Numbered from the stretch's first letter, positions 37,692 to 46,739 are shown. The stretch is 64,000 bases of DNA from an uncultured Hyphomicrobiales bacterium (GCA_903842455.1 CAIMLX010000238.1:1-64000); one strand, 5' to 3'. Program-made: numbers and translations. The notes: generated by a model from the sequence alone, not told the origin.

Positions 37692-38564
37692 TCAGCGGAC
37701 CATCAGCCCTGCCAGCCGCGCAAGCAGCGTGTCCCGCTCGGCGAGGAGGCCCTTGTACTCCGCCTGCTCCGGCGTGAGCGACCCAAGCTGCTCGCTGAGG
37801 CTCGCGGCGATGGCCGGTCCTTCCGGCAACTGGGCCAGCGCCGCCAGCGGCTCGATATAGATGCGGATGGTGAAGAGCACGTCGCCCGAAACCGGCAGCT
37901 TGCGGAACGTCTGCCGTTCGAGCCGGAACCACGCCGATCGTGCCCCGGCACCGAAGCGCGGCACGCCGGCATGGCTGTCGGGATGGAACAGCCGGCCGTC
38001 GCCGAACAGCGACCAGTTCCAGCGGATCATGCCGGTTTCCGGCCGCAGGCTGTCGAACATCCGCTCGATCAGCTGGGCATTGCGGGTGCCCTCGGAAAAG
38101 CCCGGCACCGGGCCGTGCACCGCGTGCATCGGGTGGCCGAACTTGTCGGCGAGGCGCCAGGCCGACGGAAAGCAGAGCGACGCCGCACTGAGCCGCCAGT
38201 GGTCGGCGCCGCGCCGCATCAGCACCAGATCCTCCTGCACGAGGCTGGCGGCGATAGCGAGCGGCGGCGCGGAACCATCGAGCGCAACACGGTGCCCGGC
38301 GACATCCATCGCCGCACCATCGCGCCGGTAGAGCGCCGGGAACCGCCCCGGCAGGTAGTCGGCCAGCAGCGACAGCACTTCGGCCTGGGCCGCAGCGGTG
38401 TCCGCCTCAGCGGCGAACACCTCGTTGCGATGCGCGGCCCAGAGCCGCGCCTTTTCGTCGAGATAAGCGCCGAGCCGTTCATCGGCATCGATCCACTCGG
38501 AGAAGTCGAGCGGCTTGATGCCGATCTGGAACGGCTTCGGCGGTGCCCCGCGCAGGCGCATCAT
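37692..38564 (-). CDS. DUF3445 haem-dependent oxidative N-demethylase family protein
   Basis: The 290-residue soluble protein belongs to the HODM/DUF3445 family. Its characteristic segments are QIGIKPLDFSEWIDAD, YLPGRFPALY, LVQEDLVLMRRG, FPSAWRLADKFGHPMHAVHGPVPGF and NWSLFGDGRLFHPDSH, ending with RQTFRKLPVSGDVLFTIRIYIEPL. Known members use haem b to demethylate methylamines oxidatively. ATG 38564 overlaps the upstream stop, so it is co-transcribed with the sugar dehydrogenase gene. Confidence 0.88.
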   Translation of the reverse strand: MMRLRGAPPKPFQIGIKPLDFSEWIDADERLGAYLDEKARLWAAHRNEVFAAEADTAAAQAEVLSLLADYLPGRFPALYRRDGAAMDVAGHRVALDGSAPPLAIAASLVQEDLVLMRRGADHWRLSAASLCFPSAWRLADKFGHPMHAVHGPVPGFSEGTRNAQLIERMFDSLRPETGMIRWNWSLFGDGRLFHPDSHAGVPRFGAGARSAWFRLERQTFRKLPVSGDVLFTIRIYIEPLAALAQLPEGPAIAASLSEQLGSLTPEQAEYKGLLAERDTLLARLAGLMVR

Positions 38565-39862
38565 GCGCCGGTGACGCGCCAGATCACATCGCCCACGTCG
38601 TCGGCGACGAGCAGCGAACCATCCGGCCCGATCCTGACGCCGACCGGGCGGCCCCAGCTGTCGTTCTCGTCGTCCGACAGGAAGCCGGTGAGGATGTCCT
38701 TGGCCGGACCGACCGGCCGGCCATCCTTGAACGGCACGTGGATCACCCGGTAGCCCGAGAGCTTCGAGCGGTTCCACGAGCCGTGCTGGCCGATCACCAT
38801 GCCCTCGCCATAGCCCGGCAGCGTGCCGGCCGGCAGCCAGCAGAGCCCGAGCGAGGCTGTGTGGCCGCCAAGCGCGAAATCCGGCTGCGTCGAGGCCGCA
38901 ACCTTCGCCGCATCCTGCGGCTGCACGCGATCGTCGACGACCTTGTTCCAGTAGCTGTAGGGCCAGCCGTAGAAGGCACCGTCCCGCACCGAGGTCAGGT
39001 AGTCGGGCGGGGTCTCGTCGCCGATGCCGTCGCGCTCGTTCACCACCGTGAACAGCGTGTCGGTCGTCGGCTCCCAGGCGAGGCCGACCGGGTTGCGGAG
39101 GCCCGTGCCGAAGGGGCGCTGCGTGCCCGACGCGATGTCGTACTCATAGACCATCGCCCGGCCTTCTTCGGCCTCGAACCCGTGCTCGGCAATATTGCTC
39201 AGCGAACCGACGCCGACATAGAGCTTGCTGCCGTCCTTGCTGGCGAGGATCGAGCGCGTCCAGTGCCCGCCTGGCTTGTAGCTGGTGAGGGGCTTGCCCT
39301 TGGCACTGATCCTGGTTTCGCCCGCGACGTAGGGGAACGACACCATGCCGTCGCTATTGCCGACATAGAGCGTGTCACCCACCAGCGCCATGCCGAACGG
39401 CTTGTTGAGCCCGGTGATGTAGTCGTGCCGCACCTCGGCGACGCCATCCCGGTTCGCGTCGCGCAGCAGCGTGATGCGGTTCGGGTTGCTGCCCACCGCC
39501 TTGGCGCGCGCCATCGTCACTTCCATCGCATAGCCGAAGATCGAGTTCGGCTTGCCCGGCTCGTTCAGCGCCTCGGCCACCAGCACGTCGCCGTTCGGCA
39601 GCACTTCGATCCAGCGCGGGTGCACCAGGTCGGTCGCGAACGCGTTGACCTTGAGCCCCGGCGCCGCGATCGGCTTCTTGCCGTCGGACCAGCCGCGCGC
39701 CGTCGGCATCTTCAGCGTCGGCAGCGCGCCCTGCGGCACCGCCGCGGGAATGGACGGCGTCGTGCCGATGGCCTGCGGGAGATTGGTGCCGCGATGCCGA
39801 AGCTGCACCATGGTGCCGCCGACAAGCGCGACGACCTGCGCAAAGATGCTGGAAATGTTCAC
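38561..39862 (-). CDS. PQQ-type sugar (glucose/sorbosone) dehydrogenase family protein
   Basis: The 433-residue protein is membrane-anchored or secreted through an N-terminal hydrophobic stretch. It forms a beta-propeller with typical repeats: FATDLVHPRWIEVLPNGDVLVAEA, LNKPFGMALVGDTLYVGNSDG, RNPVGLAWEPTTDTLFTVVNERDGIGDE and GYGEGMVIGQHGSWNRS. Family members oxidise sugars with PQQ or a related cofactor. GTG 39862 follows AGAGGAC. Its stop overlaps the DUF3445 ATG. Confidence 0.85.
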   Translation of the reverse strand: MNISSIFAQVVALVGGTMVQLRHRGTNLPQAIGTTPSIPAAVPQGALPTLKMPTARGWSDGKKPIAAPGLKVNAFATDLVHPRWIEVLPNGDVLVAEALNEPGKPNSIFGYAMEVTMARAKAVGSNPNRITLLRDANRDGVAEVRHDYITGLNKPFGMALVGDTLYVGNSDGMVSFPYVAGETRISAKGKPLTSYKPGGHWTRSILASKDGSKLYVGVGSLSNIAEHGFEAEEGRAMVYEYDIASGTQRPFGTGLRNPVGLAWEPTTDTLFTVVNERDGIGDETPPDYLTSVRDGAFYGWPYSYWNKVVDDRVQPQDAAKVAASTQPDFALGGHTASLGLCWLPAGTLPGYGEGMVIGQHGSWNRSKLSGYRVIHVPFKDGRPVGPAKDILTGFLSDDENDSWGRPVGVRIGPDGSLLVADDVGDVIWRVTGA

Positions 39863-39959
39863 TCGGGAAGTCCTCTCGATTTTGCCGGAAACTAGCGCAA
39901 CAGGCCGGCAGTTGGAACGGTCCATATGGCGAAGGCCGCCGCTTGACTCCCGGCCACTT

Positions 39960-39974
39960 GTTCCGTTTATGTTC
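39960..39974 (+). promoter_or_regulatory. LexA (SOS) box of dinB
   Basis: GTTC-CGTTTAT-GTTC is an exact match to the alphaproteobacterial LexA consensus GTTC-N7-GTTC. It lies 24 bases before the dinB ATG. Confidence 0.85.
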
Positions 39975-39998
39975 TCATCTTGCCGGCGGGTCCGACCG

Positions 39999-41243
39999 AT
40001 GACGAGCGCCACCATCCTCCACGCCGACCTCGACGCGTTTTACGCTTCGGTGGAACAGTTGCTGAATCCCGAGCTGCGCGGCAAGCCGATTGCGGTCGGC
40101 GGCGGCGTGGTGCTGGCGGCATCCTACGAGGCCAAGGCGTTCGGCGTGCGCGGCGGCATGTCGGGCTGGGCGGCCAAGGCCCTCTGCCCCGAGCTGATCT
40201 TCACCGGCGGCCACTTCGAGGAATACCAGCGGCTCGGCGACGCCGCCATCAAGGTGCTCGGCGACTTCACCCCTCTCGTCGAGCGCATCTCGATCGACGA
40301 GGCCTTCGCCGATGTCGCTGGGTGCGAGCACCTGTTCGGCTCGCCCGAAACCATCGCCCGCACCATACGGGCGCGGGTGCGCAACGAGCTGGGGCTGCCC
40401 ATCTCGGTCGGCATCGCGCGGACCAAACACCTCGCCAAGGTTGCTTCGCAGGTGGCGAAGCCCGACGGGCTGGTGGTCGTTCCCCCCGAAGCCGAGCTCG
40501 AATTCCTGCACCCCCTGCCGGTCGGGCTGATGTGGGGCGTCGGCCCGGTGACAGAAGGCAAGCTCGAGGACGAGGGCATCACCACCATCGGCCAGCTGGC
40601 AGAAAAGCACACCCACTGGGTCCAGCGCCTGCTCGGCAACGCAGCGGGCGAAAAGCTGAGCCAGCTGGCCTGGAACCGCGATCCGCGCGAGATCATCGTG
40701 CAGCAACGCGCCCGCTCGGCCGGAGCGCAATCGGCATTGGGCCGGAAACCCTTCACCGAGGCGGTGTGGCGCCCCGCCCTGATTCACCTCGCCGACCGCA
40801 TCGCCACCCGGCTCCGGGCAAAATCCTGGTTCGGCTACACCGTCACCGTGCGTGTCCGCTTCCGCGACATGAGCGCCGTCACCCGCTCGGCGACGATCGA
40901 TTCGCCGCTCGCCGCCACCACCAGCCTCGCCGAGATCGCCGAGGATCTCGTGCGCATCGTCCGCGCCGACCATCCCGACCAGCAGACCATCACGCTCCTC
41001 GCCATCTCGGTCGCCCACCTGGTGCGCGACCCGCTGCTGCAGCTCGAACTGCCGCTCGGTCTTTCCGACGAGGCCCGCCGCACCGGCAGCCGCCAGGGTC
41101 ACGCCCGCCTCACTGCCGACCACGCCGTCGACCGCATCCGCACCCGCTTCGGCCGCGAAGCCATCGGCTATGGCGAAGTAGCGCTCGAACAGCGCGAGAC
41201 GGTACCGGACGCCTTCAGGGCATTGGCGGAGAAGGAATTGTGA
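39999..41243 (+). CDS. dinB: DNA polymerase IV
   Basis: This Y-family translesion polymerase bypasses damage with low fidelity. The 414-residue protein has the catalytic motifs HADLDAFYASVEQ and RISIDEAFADV, the thumb/helix-hairpin-helix part (VGLMWGVGPVTEGKLEDEGITTIGQL) and a little-finger domain (LGRKPFTEAVWRPALI). It has no obvious beta-clamp peptide at the very C-terminus beyond LELPLGLS, which may serve. The ATG 39999 reading is preferred because the upstream ATG 39969 would overlap the LexA box. Confidence 0.94.
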   Translation: MTSATILHADLDAFYASVEQLLNPELRGKPIAVGGGVVLAASYEAKAFGVRGGMSGWAAKALCPELIFTGGHFEEYQRLGDAAIKVLGDFTPLVERISIDEAFADVAGCEHLFGSPETIARTIRARVRNELGLPISVGIARTKHLAKVASQVAKPDGLVVVPPEAELEFLHPLPVGLMWGVGPVTEGKLEDEGITTIGQLAEKHTHWVQRLLGNAAGEKLSQLAWNRDPREIIVQQRARSAGAQSALGRKPFTEAVWRPALIHLADRIATRLRAKSWFGYTVTVRVRFRDMSAVTRSATIDSPLAATTSLAEIAEDLVRIVRADHPDQQTITLLAISVAHLVRDPLLQLELPLGLSDEARRTGSRQGHARLTADHAVDRIRTRFGREAIGYGEVALEQRETVPDAFRALAEKEL

Positions 41244-41261
41244 TCAAACACTTCATCGTTG

Positions 41262-41302
41262 ACTTAAGTGAACAGGCAACGATAGATAAGCCATCACTTA
41301 AG
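41262..41302. promoter_or_regulatory. Inverted CTTAAGTG/CACTTAAG sites before the DHA2 efflux gene
   Basis: ACTTAAGT (41262-41269, itself a palindrome) and CACTTAAG (41295-41302) flank 25 bases, about 200 bases upstream of the efflux ATG. Such arrangements often bind MarR/TetR-type regulators; no regulator gene is adjacent. Confidence 0.35.
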
Positions 41303-41506
41303 CGAATATCCTGCCCGGCGTGTCGATTCCGCCTCGGGTCGTTCGTCATGTGGATATGGACACGCACCACGGTAGGCCCCGGATGCCAAAACCACAGCCC
41401 GCATCGTGCTGCATTCTAACCATGCGCTTTCGAGGGGTAGCGCTTACCCCCTCCACCGTGGCAGAAATCGTGCCAATTTTAGTCGCGCATTTGAAGGCAG
41501 GTCATC

Positions 41507-42991
41507 ATGAGCTCTGAAGCTGCAATCGACGACGGCGCTATCCCCGCCGTAGGGCCGCACCATGCATCGAACGCGGCGCGCAACCGGCTGGTCATTGCCC
41601 TGCTGCTGGTCTCGACCTTCGTGTTTTTCCTCAACGAAACCATCATGAGCGTCGCCATCCAGCCGCTGATGACCGATCTCGGCGTTACCGCATCGGCGGC
41701 ACAGTGGCTGACCACGGCGTTCCTGCTGACCATGGCGGTGGTGATTCCGATCACTGGCTTCCTGCTGCAGCGGATCAACACCCGGCCGATCTACATGCTC
41801 GCCATGGCCATCTTCAGCCTTGGCACGCTGATCTGCGCCGTGTCCCCCGGCCTCGAACTGCTGGTCTTCGGTCGCGTCATCCAGGCCACCGGCACCGCCA
41901 TCATGATGCCGCTGCTGATGACCACGGTAATGACGCTGGTGCCACCCGAGGCACGCGGCAAGGTGATGGGCAACATTTCGATCGTCATCTCGGTGGCACC
42001 CGCCATCGGCCCGACGATCGGCGGCTTCATCCTCACCAATCTCGACTGGCGCTGGATGTTCATCCTCGTGCTGCCGATTTCGTTGGGCGCGCTGGCGCTT
42101 GGCGCGGCACTGATGAAGAACGTCTCCGAGCCGCGCGCCATCCCGCTCGACTTCGTCTCCGTCGTGCTCTCGATCCTGGCCTTCGGCGGTATCGTCTACG
42201 GCCTGTCCGGCTTCGGCGAAGCCGCGCATGCGGGCGGTGGTGGCATGTCGCCATTCGTGCCGCTCGGTATCGGCCTCGTCGCCATGGTGGTGTTCGTCTG
42301 GCGCCAGTTCGGCCTCAAGGACCGGGCCCTGCTCGACCTGCGCGCCTTTACCGTCCGCAACTACAGCCTGTCGGTGGCGATGATGGGGGTGGCGTTCATG
42401 GCGCTGTTCGGCGTCATCATCCTCTTGCCGCTGTTCCTGCAGAACGTGCTGGCCCTCAATCCGCTGCAGGTCGGGATGATGCTGCTGCCGGGCAGCCTCG
42501 TCATGGGCCTGCTCGGTCCGGTGATCGGCCGCCTGTACGACCGCTGGGGCACGACGCGCCTCTTGGTGCCGGGTACGGTGCTGCTCAGCGCCGTGCTGTG
42601 GAGCTTCACCCTCCTCAGCGGCACCACGCCGGTCTGGCTCATCGTCGCGTCGCACATGCTGATGTCGACCGGCCTGGCGCTGATGTTCACGCCGCTGTTC
42701 ACCGCCAGCCTCAGTTCGCTGCCGCCGCCGCTCTACTCGCATGGCAGCGCCATCCTCGGCTCGGTGCAGCAGGTGGCCGGTGCCGCCGGCGTTGCCCTGT
42801 TCGTGGCGCTGATGACGATCCGCGGCGATGCGCTGATTGCCGGCGGTGCGGAACGCGCCGTCGCAGTAAATGCCGGCGTGCAGCTGGCCTTCTTCTGTGC
42901 CGCGGCGATTTCGCTGGTGGCGATCGTCTTCGCCTTCTTCGTCAAGAAGCCGCCGGCACACCCCGGCATGGGGCATGCGGGCGGCCACTGA
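41507..42991 (+). CDS. DHA2-family MFS drug efflux transporter (EmrB/QacA type)
   Basis: The 494-residue inner-membrane protein has 14 predicted helices. It shows motif D-like LNETIMSVAIQPL near the first helix, motif C APAIGPTIGGFI in helix 5, and a cytoplasmic N-terminus of about 25 residues. DHA2 pumps export drugs with proton antiport and in Gram-negatives often need an EmrA adaptor, which is not next to it. A terminator follows at 43016. Confidence 0.92.
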   Translation: MSSEAAIDDGAIPAVGPHHASNAARNRLVIALLLVSTFVFFLNETIMSVAIQPLMTDLGVTASAAQWLTTAFLLTMAVVIPITGFLLQRINTRPIYMLAMAIFSLGTLICAVSPGLELLVFGRVIQATGTAIMMPLLMTTVMTLVPPEARGKVMGNISIVISVAPAIGPTIGGFILTNLDWRWMFILVLPISLGALALGAALMKNVSEPRAIPLDFVSVVLSILAFGGIVYGLSGFGEAAHAGGGGMSPFVPLGIGLVAMVVFVWRQFGLKDRALLDLRAFTVRNYSLSVAMMGVAFMALFGVIILLPLFLQNVLALNPLQVGMMLLPGSLVMGLLGPVIGRLYDRWGTTRLLVPGTVLLSAVLWSFTLLSGTTPVWLIVASHMLMSTGLALMFTPLFTASLSSLPPPLYSHGSAILGSVQQVAGAAGVALFVALMTIRGDALIAGGAERAVAVNAGVQLAFFCAAAISLVAIVFAFFVKKPPAHPGMGHAGGH

Positions 42992-42999
42992 CCGACAGC

Positions 43000-43013
43000 G
43001 CTTCACGTGAATC
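43000..43013. other. Intergenic palindrome GATTCACGTGAA, copy 3 (inverted)
   Basis: GCTTCACGTGAATC, reverse complement of GATTCACGTGAAGC, lies just after the efflux gene stop and before its terminator, as does copy 1 after acnA. Confidence 0.6.
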
Positions 43014-43015
43014 AT

Positions 43016-43050
43016 CGGGCGCCGGGGGCAACTCCGGCGCCCGTTTCGTT
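43016..43050 (+). terminator. Rho-independent terminator of the efflux gene
   Basis: CGGGCGCCGG pairs with CCGGCGCCCG and is followed by TTTCGTT. Confidence 0.82.
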
Positions 43051-43061
43051 GGGTGTGGCTC

Positions 43062-43104
43062 CAAAAAAGCGAAAGGCGCTCGACCCTTGCGGGGAGCGCC
43101 TTTC
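43062..43104 (-). terminator. Rho-independent terminator serving ppa
   Basis: On the reverse strand GAAAGGCGCT and AGCGCCTTTC form a perfect 10-bp stem followed by GCTTTTTTGG. It lies about 120 bases after the ppa stop. Confidence 0.75.
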
Positions 43105-43226
43105 CTTTGGGATCGGGACCAGGCTGACGGGAGGGAACATCGCCCGGTCAAAACCGACCGTTGACCGATAGATAGGCCGGCCGGCGACGGTTTCAAGAGG
43201 CGCCCCTGGGGCGCCCCGGCAGCGGG

Positions 43227-43763
43227 TCAGGCCTGTTCGGCCTTCGCCCGTGCGATCGAATCGAGGATCACCTGGCGCGCGTCGGCGGCATTGCCGATCC
43301 GGTCGATCTTCGCCCACTTGCCAGGCTCGAGGTCCTTGTAGTGGGTGAAGAAGTGCTTCACCCGCTCGATCTGGATCGGCTGCATGTCGCCGACATCCTT
43401 GATCCCGTCATACATCTTTGTGAGCTTCGACACCGGGACCGCGAGGATCTTCTCGTCCGTACCGCCATCGTCTTCCATGAACAGCACGCCGAACGGCCGG
43501 CAGCGCACCACCGCGCCCGGCACCAGCGGGCGGGAGTTCATCACGATGACGTCGAGCGGGTCGCCGTCGCCGCACAGGGTGTGCGGCACGAAGCCGTAAT
43601 TCCCCGGATACCGCATCGGCGTGTAGAGGAAGCGATCGACGAACAGCGCCCCCGAAGCCTTGTCGATCTCGTACTTGATCGGCTCGCCGCCCATCGGCAC
43701 TTCTATGATCACGTTGAGGTCGTCGGGCGGGTTCTTGCCGATCGGAATGGCGTCGATATTCAT
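43227..43763 (-). CDS. ppa: Soluble inorganic pyrophosphatase (family I)
   Basis: This cytosolic enzyme hydrolyses pyrophosphate from biosynthesis. The 178-residue protein has the signature DGDPLDVIV and [33 protein letters not shown] 43763 begins the family-conserved [15 protein letters not shown]; longer frames upstream lack homology. Confidence 0.96.
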   Translation of the reverse strand: MNIDAIPIGKNPPDDLNVIIEVPMGGEPIKYEIDKASGALFVDRFLYTPMRYPGNYGFVPHTLCGDGDPLDVIVMNSRPLVPGAVVRCRPFGVLFMEDDGGTDEKILAVPVSKLTKMYDGIKDVGDMQPIQIERVKHFFTHYKDLEPGKWAKIDRIGNAADARQVILDSIARAKAEQA

Positions 43764-43870
43764 GGGTGCTGGCCTTGAGGGGGAGGATTTCGTCCGGGTT
43801 GTGGCCCATCGATGGCCATCATTGCAAGGCATGAAAACGCCTCATCACCCATGCGGGAGAAGAAACGCCC

Positions 43871-44425
43871 ATGCGGCCACTGACAACCGCCGCCCTCGCA
43901 CTTGCCCTCATGGCCCTGTCGGGACCGGCCTTCGCTCAGCTCTTCAACTCGGCCTGGAGCGAGCTGAAGTTCGAGGACTGCACGGTGGTCTCGACCGACG
44001 ATTTCGGCTCCACCTGGGCCTGCCCCGGGCTGAAGGGCCTGCCGGTGTTGGTGCGCGAGAGCGAGCGCCGCTTCCGCATCTCCTACGGCCTGACCTCGAC
44101 CACCGAGCAGGCCGCCGACCAGACGCTTCCGCCCGTCAACACCCCAGGCGAAGAGATCGAGTGGCGGGTCTCGAACGCTGAGGGCAGCTACAAGCCCTTT
44201 GCCACCATCGTGAAGTTCGAGGTGGAAACGGACGGCAAGGCGTCTGGCGCCGTGCTGGTGGTGACCAAGGTCGCGCCGGGTGCCACCTGTCACGTCGCCT
44301 ATGTCGACACCGCCAACCCCGACGCCGAGAAGCTGGCCCGCCAGGCCGCCGACGAAAATGCGCAGGATTTCGACTGCGCGGCGGAACCGGAAATCATCGG
44401 CACGTTTGCCGCCTGGGAGCGGTAG
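43871..44425 (+). CDS. Conserved hypothetical periplasmic protein
   Basis: The 184-residue protein has a signal peptide (cleavage after AFA, then QLFNS). It has two cysteines near the start of the mature chain (EDCTVV and TWACPGLKG) that could form a disulfide, and another pair further on (GATCHVAY, DFDCAAEPE). No membrane helix is seen in the mature part. I do not recognise a named family. ATG 43871 is preceded by GGGAGAAGA, and the gene is divergent from ppa. Confidence 0.72.
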   Translation: MRPLTTAALALALMALSGPAFAQLFNSAWSELKFEDCTVVSTDDFGSTWACPGLKGLPVLVRESERRFRISYGLTSTTEQAADQTLPPVNTPGEEIEWRVSNAEGSYKPFATIVKFEVETDGKASGAVLVVTKVAPGATCHVAYVDTANPDAEKLARQAADENAQDFDCAAEPEIIGTFAAWER

Positions 44426-44576
44426 CAGGGCGTCCTCACGCACTCGTGCGCCCCGTCTCCCCCAAAAAGCCACCTGCTTAACGCGATCTTAATCGCAATC
44501 GCCAAAATCGAGGGATCAGCCGCGCCTTGGGGGCAGGTCGCGGCACTCGTGTTTGTTCTGTGTCCGAGGTCCGACC

Positions 44577-45794
44577 ATGTTCCGAGCTTTCGTGCCCGCC
44601 GCGCCGGCATTGAACCGCCGCCACCTGTTGATCGGCGCCACCGCGCTTGCCGCATCCACCGTCATCCCCCCCGCCTTTGGAAAGGCGGTGGAGGGCTTCA
44701 TCGATTCCACCTGGGCCAAGGCGCAGGCGAGGGGTGTGTCGAGGAAGATCTTCAACGCCGCCATGGGCGATTTCGCACCCGTCACCAAGGTGCTGGAGCT
44801 CTCGAAAAAGCAGCCCGAGTTCGTCTCCACCGCCGCCGACTATATCGGCAAGCGCGTCACCGACGACCAGGCCGGCAAGGGCCAGGGCATGCGGGCCGAG
44901 TGGACGAAGACGCTGGGCGTCATCGCCGAGCGCTATGGCGTGCAGCCCGAAGCAATCCTCGCCATCTGGGGCATCGAAACCAACTACGGCGGCTACATGG
45001 GCGGCAACCGGACGCCGCACGCGCTCGCCACCCTCGCCTATGGCGGCTACCGCGCCAGCTATTTCGGCGCCGAACTGATCACCTCGCTCGAAATCCTGCA
45101 GGCCGGGCACGTTGCGCCGTCCAACATGGTCGGCTCGTGGGCCGGCGCCATGGGCCACCCGCAGTTCATGCCCTCGAGCTTCACTCGGTACGCCGTCGAC
45201 TTCAAGGGCGATGGCCACGAGGACATCTGGGGCTCGGTGCCCGACGCGCTCGCCTCGATCGCCAACTACCTGAAATCCTTCGGCTGGCGGGCCGGCGAGA
45301 CCTGGGGCTACGAGGTGAAGCTGCCCACCGGCTTCAACTACCAGAACGTCTGGGGCGGCATCAACGCCACGCTGGGCGACTGGCATGGCATCGGCGTTAC
45401 CCGCGCCAACGGCAGGGCGTTTCCGCGGGCCGGCGACACCGCGCGGCTCTACATGCCCATGGGCGGCAACGGCCCGGTCTTCGCCGTGCTGCCGAACTTC
45501 GACGTCATCAAGCGCTACAACAATTCCGACAGCTACGCCCTCGCCGTCGGCCACCTCGCCGACCGCATCCTCGGGGTCCCGGGCTTCGCTTCGCCCTGGC
45601 CCAAGGACACGGCGCTGAGCAAGTCGGACCGCGAAAAGCTCCAGTCCCTGCTGCTGCGCAAGGGCTACCAGATCGGCTCGCCCGACGGTGTCATCGGCCC
45701 CAAGACCCGCGCCGCCGTCATCGACTGGCAAACCCGCGCCGGCCTCCTGCCCGACGGCCACGTCTCTGGCAATTTGCTGAAAGCGCTGAGCTGA
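44577..45794 (+). CDS. Lytic murein transglycosylase (MltB/SLT_2 type) with peptidoglycan-binding domain
   Basis: This 405-residue secreted enzyme cleaves peptidoglycan between MurNAc and GlcNAc. The N-terminus NRRHLLIGATALAAS looks like a twin-arginine (Tat) signal. The SLT_2 domain (about 40-330) has the catalytic Glu in IWGIETNYGGYMGG, with AGHVAPSNMVGSWAGAMGHPQFMPSSF. A PG_binding_1 repeat closes the protein (KLQSLLLRKGYQIGSPDGVIGPKTRAAVIDWQ). ATG 44577 is chosen over an upstream non-ATG reading. Confidence 0.92.
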   Translation: MFRAFVPAAPALNRRHLLIGATALAASTVIPPAFGKAVEGFIDSTWAKAQARGVSRKIFNAAMGDFAPVTKVLELSKKQPEFVSTAADYIGKRVTDDQAGKGQGMRAEWTKTLGVIAERYGVQPEAILAIWGIETNYGGYMGGNRTPHALATLAYGGYRASYFGAELITSLEILQAGHVAPSNMVGSWAGAMGHPQFMPSSFTRYAVDFKGDGHEDIWGSVPDALASIANYLKSFGWRAGETWGYEVKLPTGFNYQNVWGGINATLGDWHGIGVTRANGRAFPRAGDTARLYMPMGGNGPVFAVLPNFDVIKRYNNSDSYALAVGHLADRILGVPGFASPWPKDTALSKSDREKLQSLLLRKGYQIGSPDGVIGPKTRAAVIDWQTRAGLLPDGHVSGNLLKALS

Positions 45795-45834
45795 CCCTGG
45801 GCCAATTGCCTTGGCAAAGTTGAGTCACTGGTCA

Positions 45835-45955
45835 CCTCCCCCCTTGCGGGGGAGGTAGCGTCGCTAGGAGCGACAGCGACGTAGCAGAGCTAGGAGGGGG
45901 GTGTGACCGAGGGTGTCCCGATCCGAACTAGGCAAAACCCCCTCCCTACCTTCGC
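45835..45955 (+). repeat. Dispersed mosaic repeat, copy D
   Basis: The core CCCCTTGCGGGGGAGG, GTAGCGTCGCT, AGGAGCGACAGCGACG, TAGCAGAGCTAGGAGGGGG matches copies B and E nearly perfectly. The copy is followed by a partial inverted arm near 45938. It fills the gap between convergent genes and has no coding potential. Confidence 0.8.
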
Positions 45956-45984
45956 TATTGCGCTTCCGCGCCAAGCCAGCGTCC

Positions 45985-46305
45985 CTACAGCTTCACCGCC
46001 GTGCCGCTCACCGACACCATCAGCATCGAGCCGTTGGCGCCCACCACCTCGTAGTCGATATCGACCGCCACCACCGCATCGGCGCCGACGCGCTCGGCTT
46101 CATAGCGCAGTTCCTCGAACGCCTGGCGGCGGGCATCGCGCAATGCGCCCTCATAGGCACCGGCGCGGCCGCCGACGATGTCGCGGATGCCGGCGAACAG
46201 GTCCTTGAAGATGTTGGCGCCGACGATCACCTCGCCGGTGACGATGCCGAGATAGTCGCGGATCGGCCGGCCTTCGAGGGTCGGCGTGGTCGAAATGATC
46301 ACCAT
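45985..46305 (-). CDS. YbjQ (UPF0145) family protein
   Basis: The 106-residue small beta-rich protein matches Ybj[50 protein letters not shown], then [19 protein letters not shown]-type segments. These form pentameric rings of unclear function and are linked with heavy-metal-binding predictions. Its ATG is two bases after the TerB-like gene stop, so the pair is probably co-transcribed. Confidence 0.9.
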   Translation of the reverse strand: MVIISTTPTLEGRPIRDYLGIVTGEVIVGANIFKDLFAGIRDIVGGRAGAYEGALRDARRQAFEELRYEAERVGADAVVAVDIDYEVVGANGSMLMVSVSGTAVKL

Positions 46306-46307
46306 GC

Positions 46308-46739
46308 TCAGCTCCTCGCCATCTGGGTGCGCAACACCGTCCGGTCGCGGGCGGAAACACCGATCAGCTCGGCGATCCGCCACACCATGTTGTCCTCGAG
46401 TTCGTGGTTCTGCCCGTCGGCGAACACCACCTGCCACATCATCCGGATGATCTCGAGCTTTTCGCTGTCGTCGAGCGAGGAGAGCGCCGAGGTGAAGCGG
46501 TAGAAATCCACCGATTCCTGGTCGCGCCGGGTCGCCTCGGCAATGAGCCGGTCCACTTCGGCTTCGCTGAGGCTGTAGTAATCCATCAGCGTGCCGCGCA
46601 ACGCCGAGCGCTCGGCAGTGCTGACGGTGCCGTCTATGGCGGCAAGGTGGACGAGCAGCGCCGCCGTCGCCAGTTTCGGCTCCATCGACAGCAGCGTCGC
46701 ATCGGGCCTCTGGAAGATGGAACGCAGCGCTTCGAACAT
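46308..46739 (-). CDS. TerB-family (tellurite resistance-like) protein
   Basis: This 143-residue all-helical protein has acidic TerB-like repeats: [19 protein letters not shown]...[15 protein letters not shown]...[28 protein letters not shown]. The Asp-rich loops ([16 protein letters not shown]) match TerB metal-binding sites. A functional tellurite link is not implied. It forms a two-gene unit with the YbjQ-type gene. Confidence 0.86.
   Translation of the reverse strand: MFEALRSIFQRPDATLLSMEPKLATAALLVHLAAIDGTVSTAERSALRGTLMDYYSLSEAEVDRLIAEATRRDQESVDFYRFTSALSSLDDSEKLEIIRMMWQVVFADGQNHELEDNMVWRIAELIGVSARDRTVLRTQMARS

Noticed and set aside
39969-39999. Upstream ATG for dinB
   Set aside because: It lies inside the LexA box and the added residues are not typical of Pol IV.
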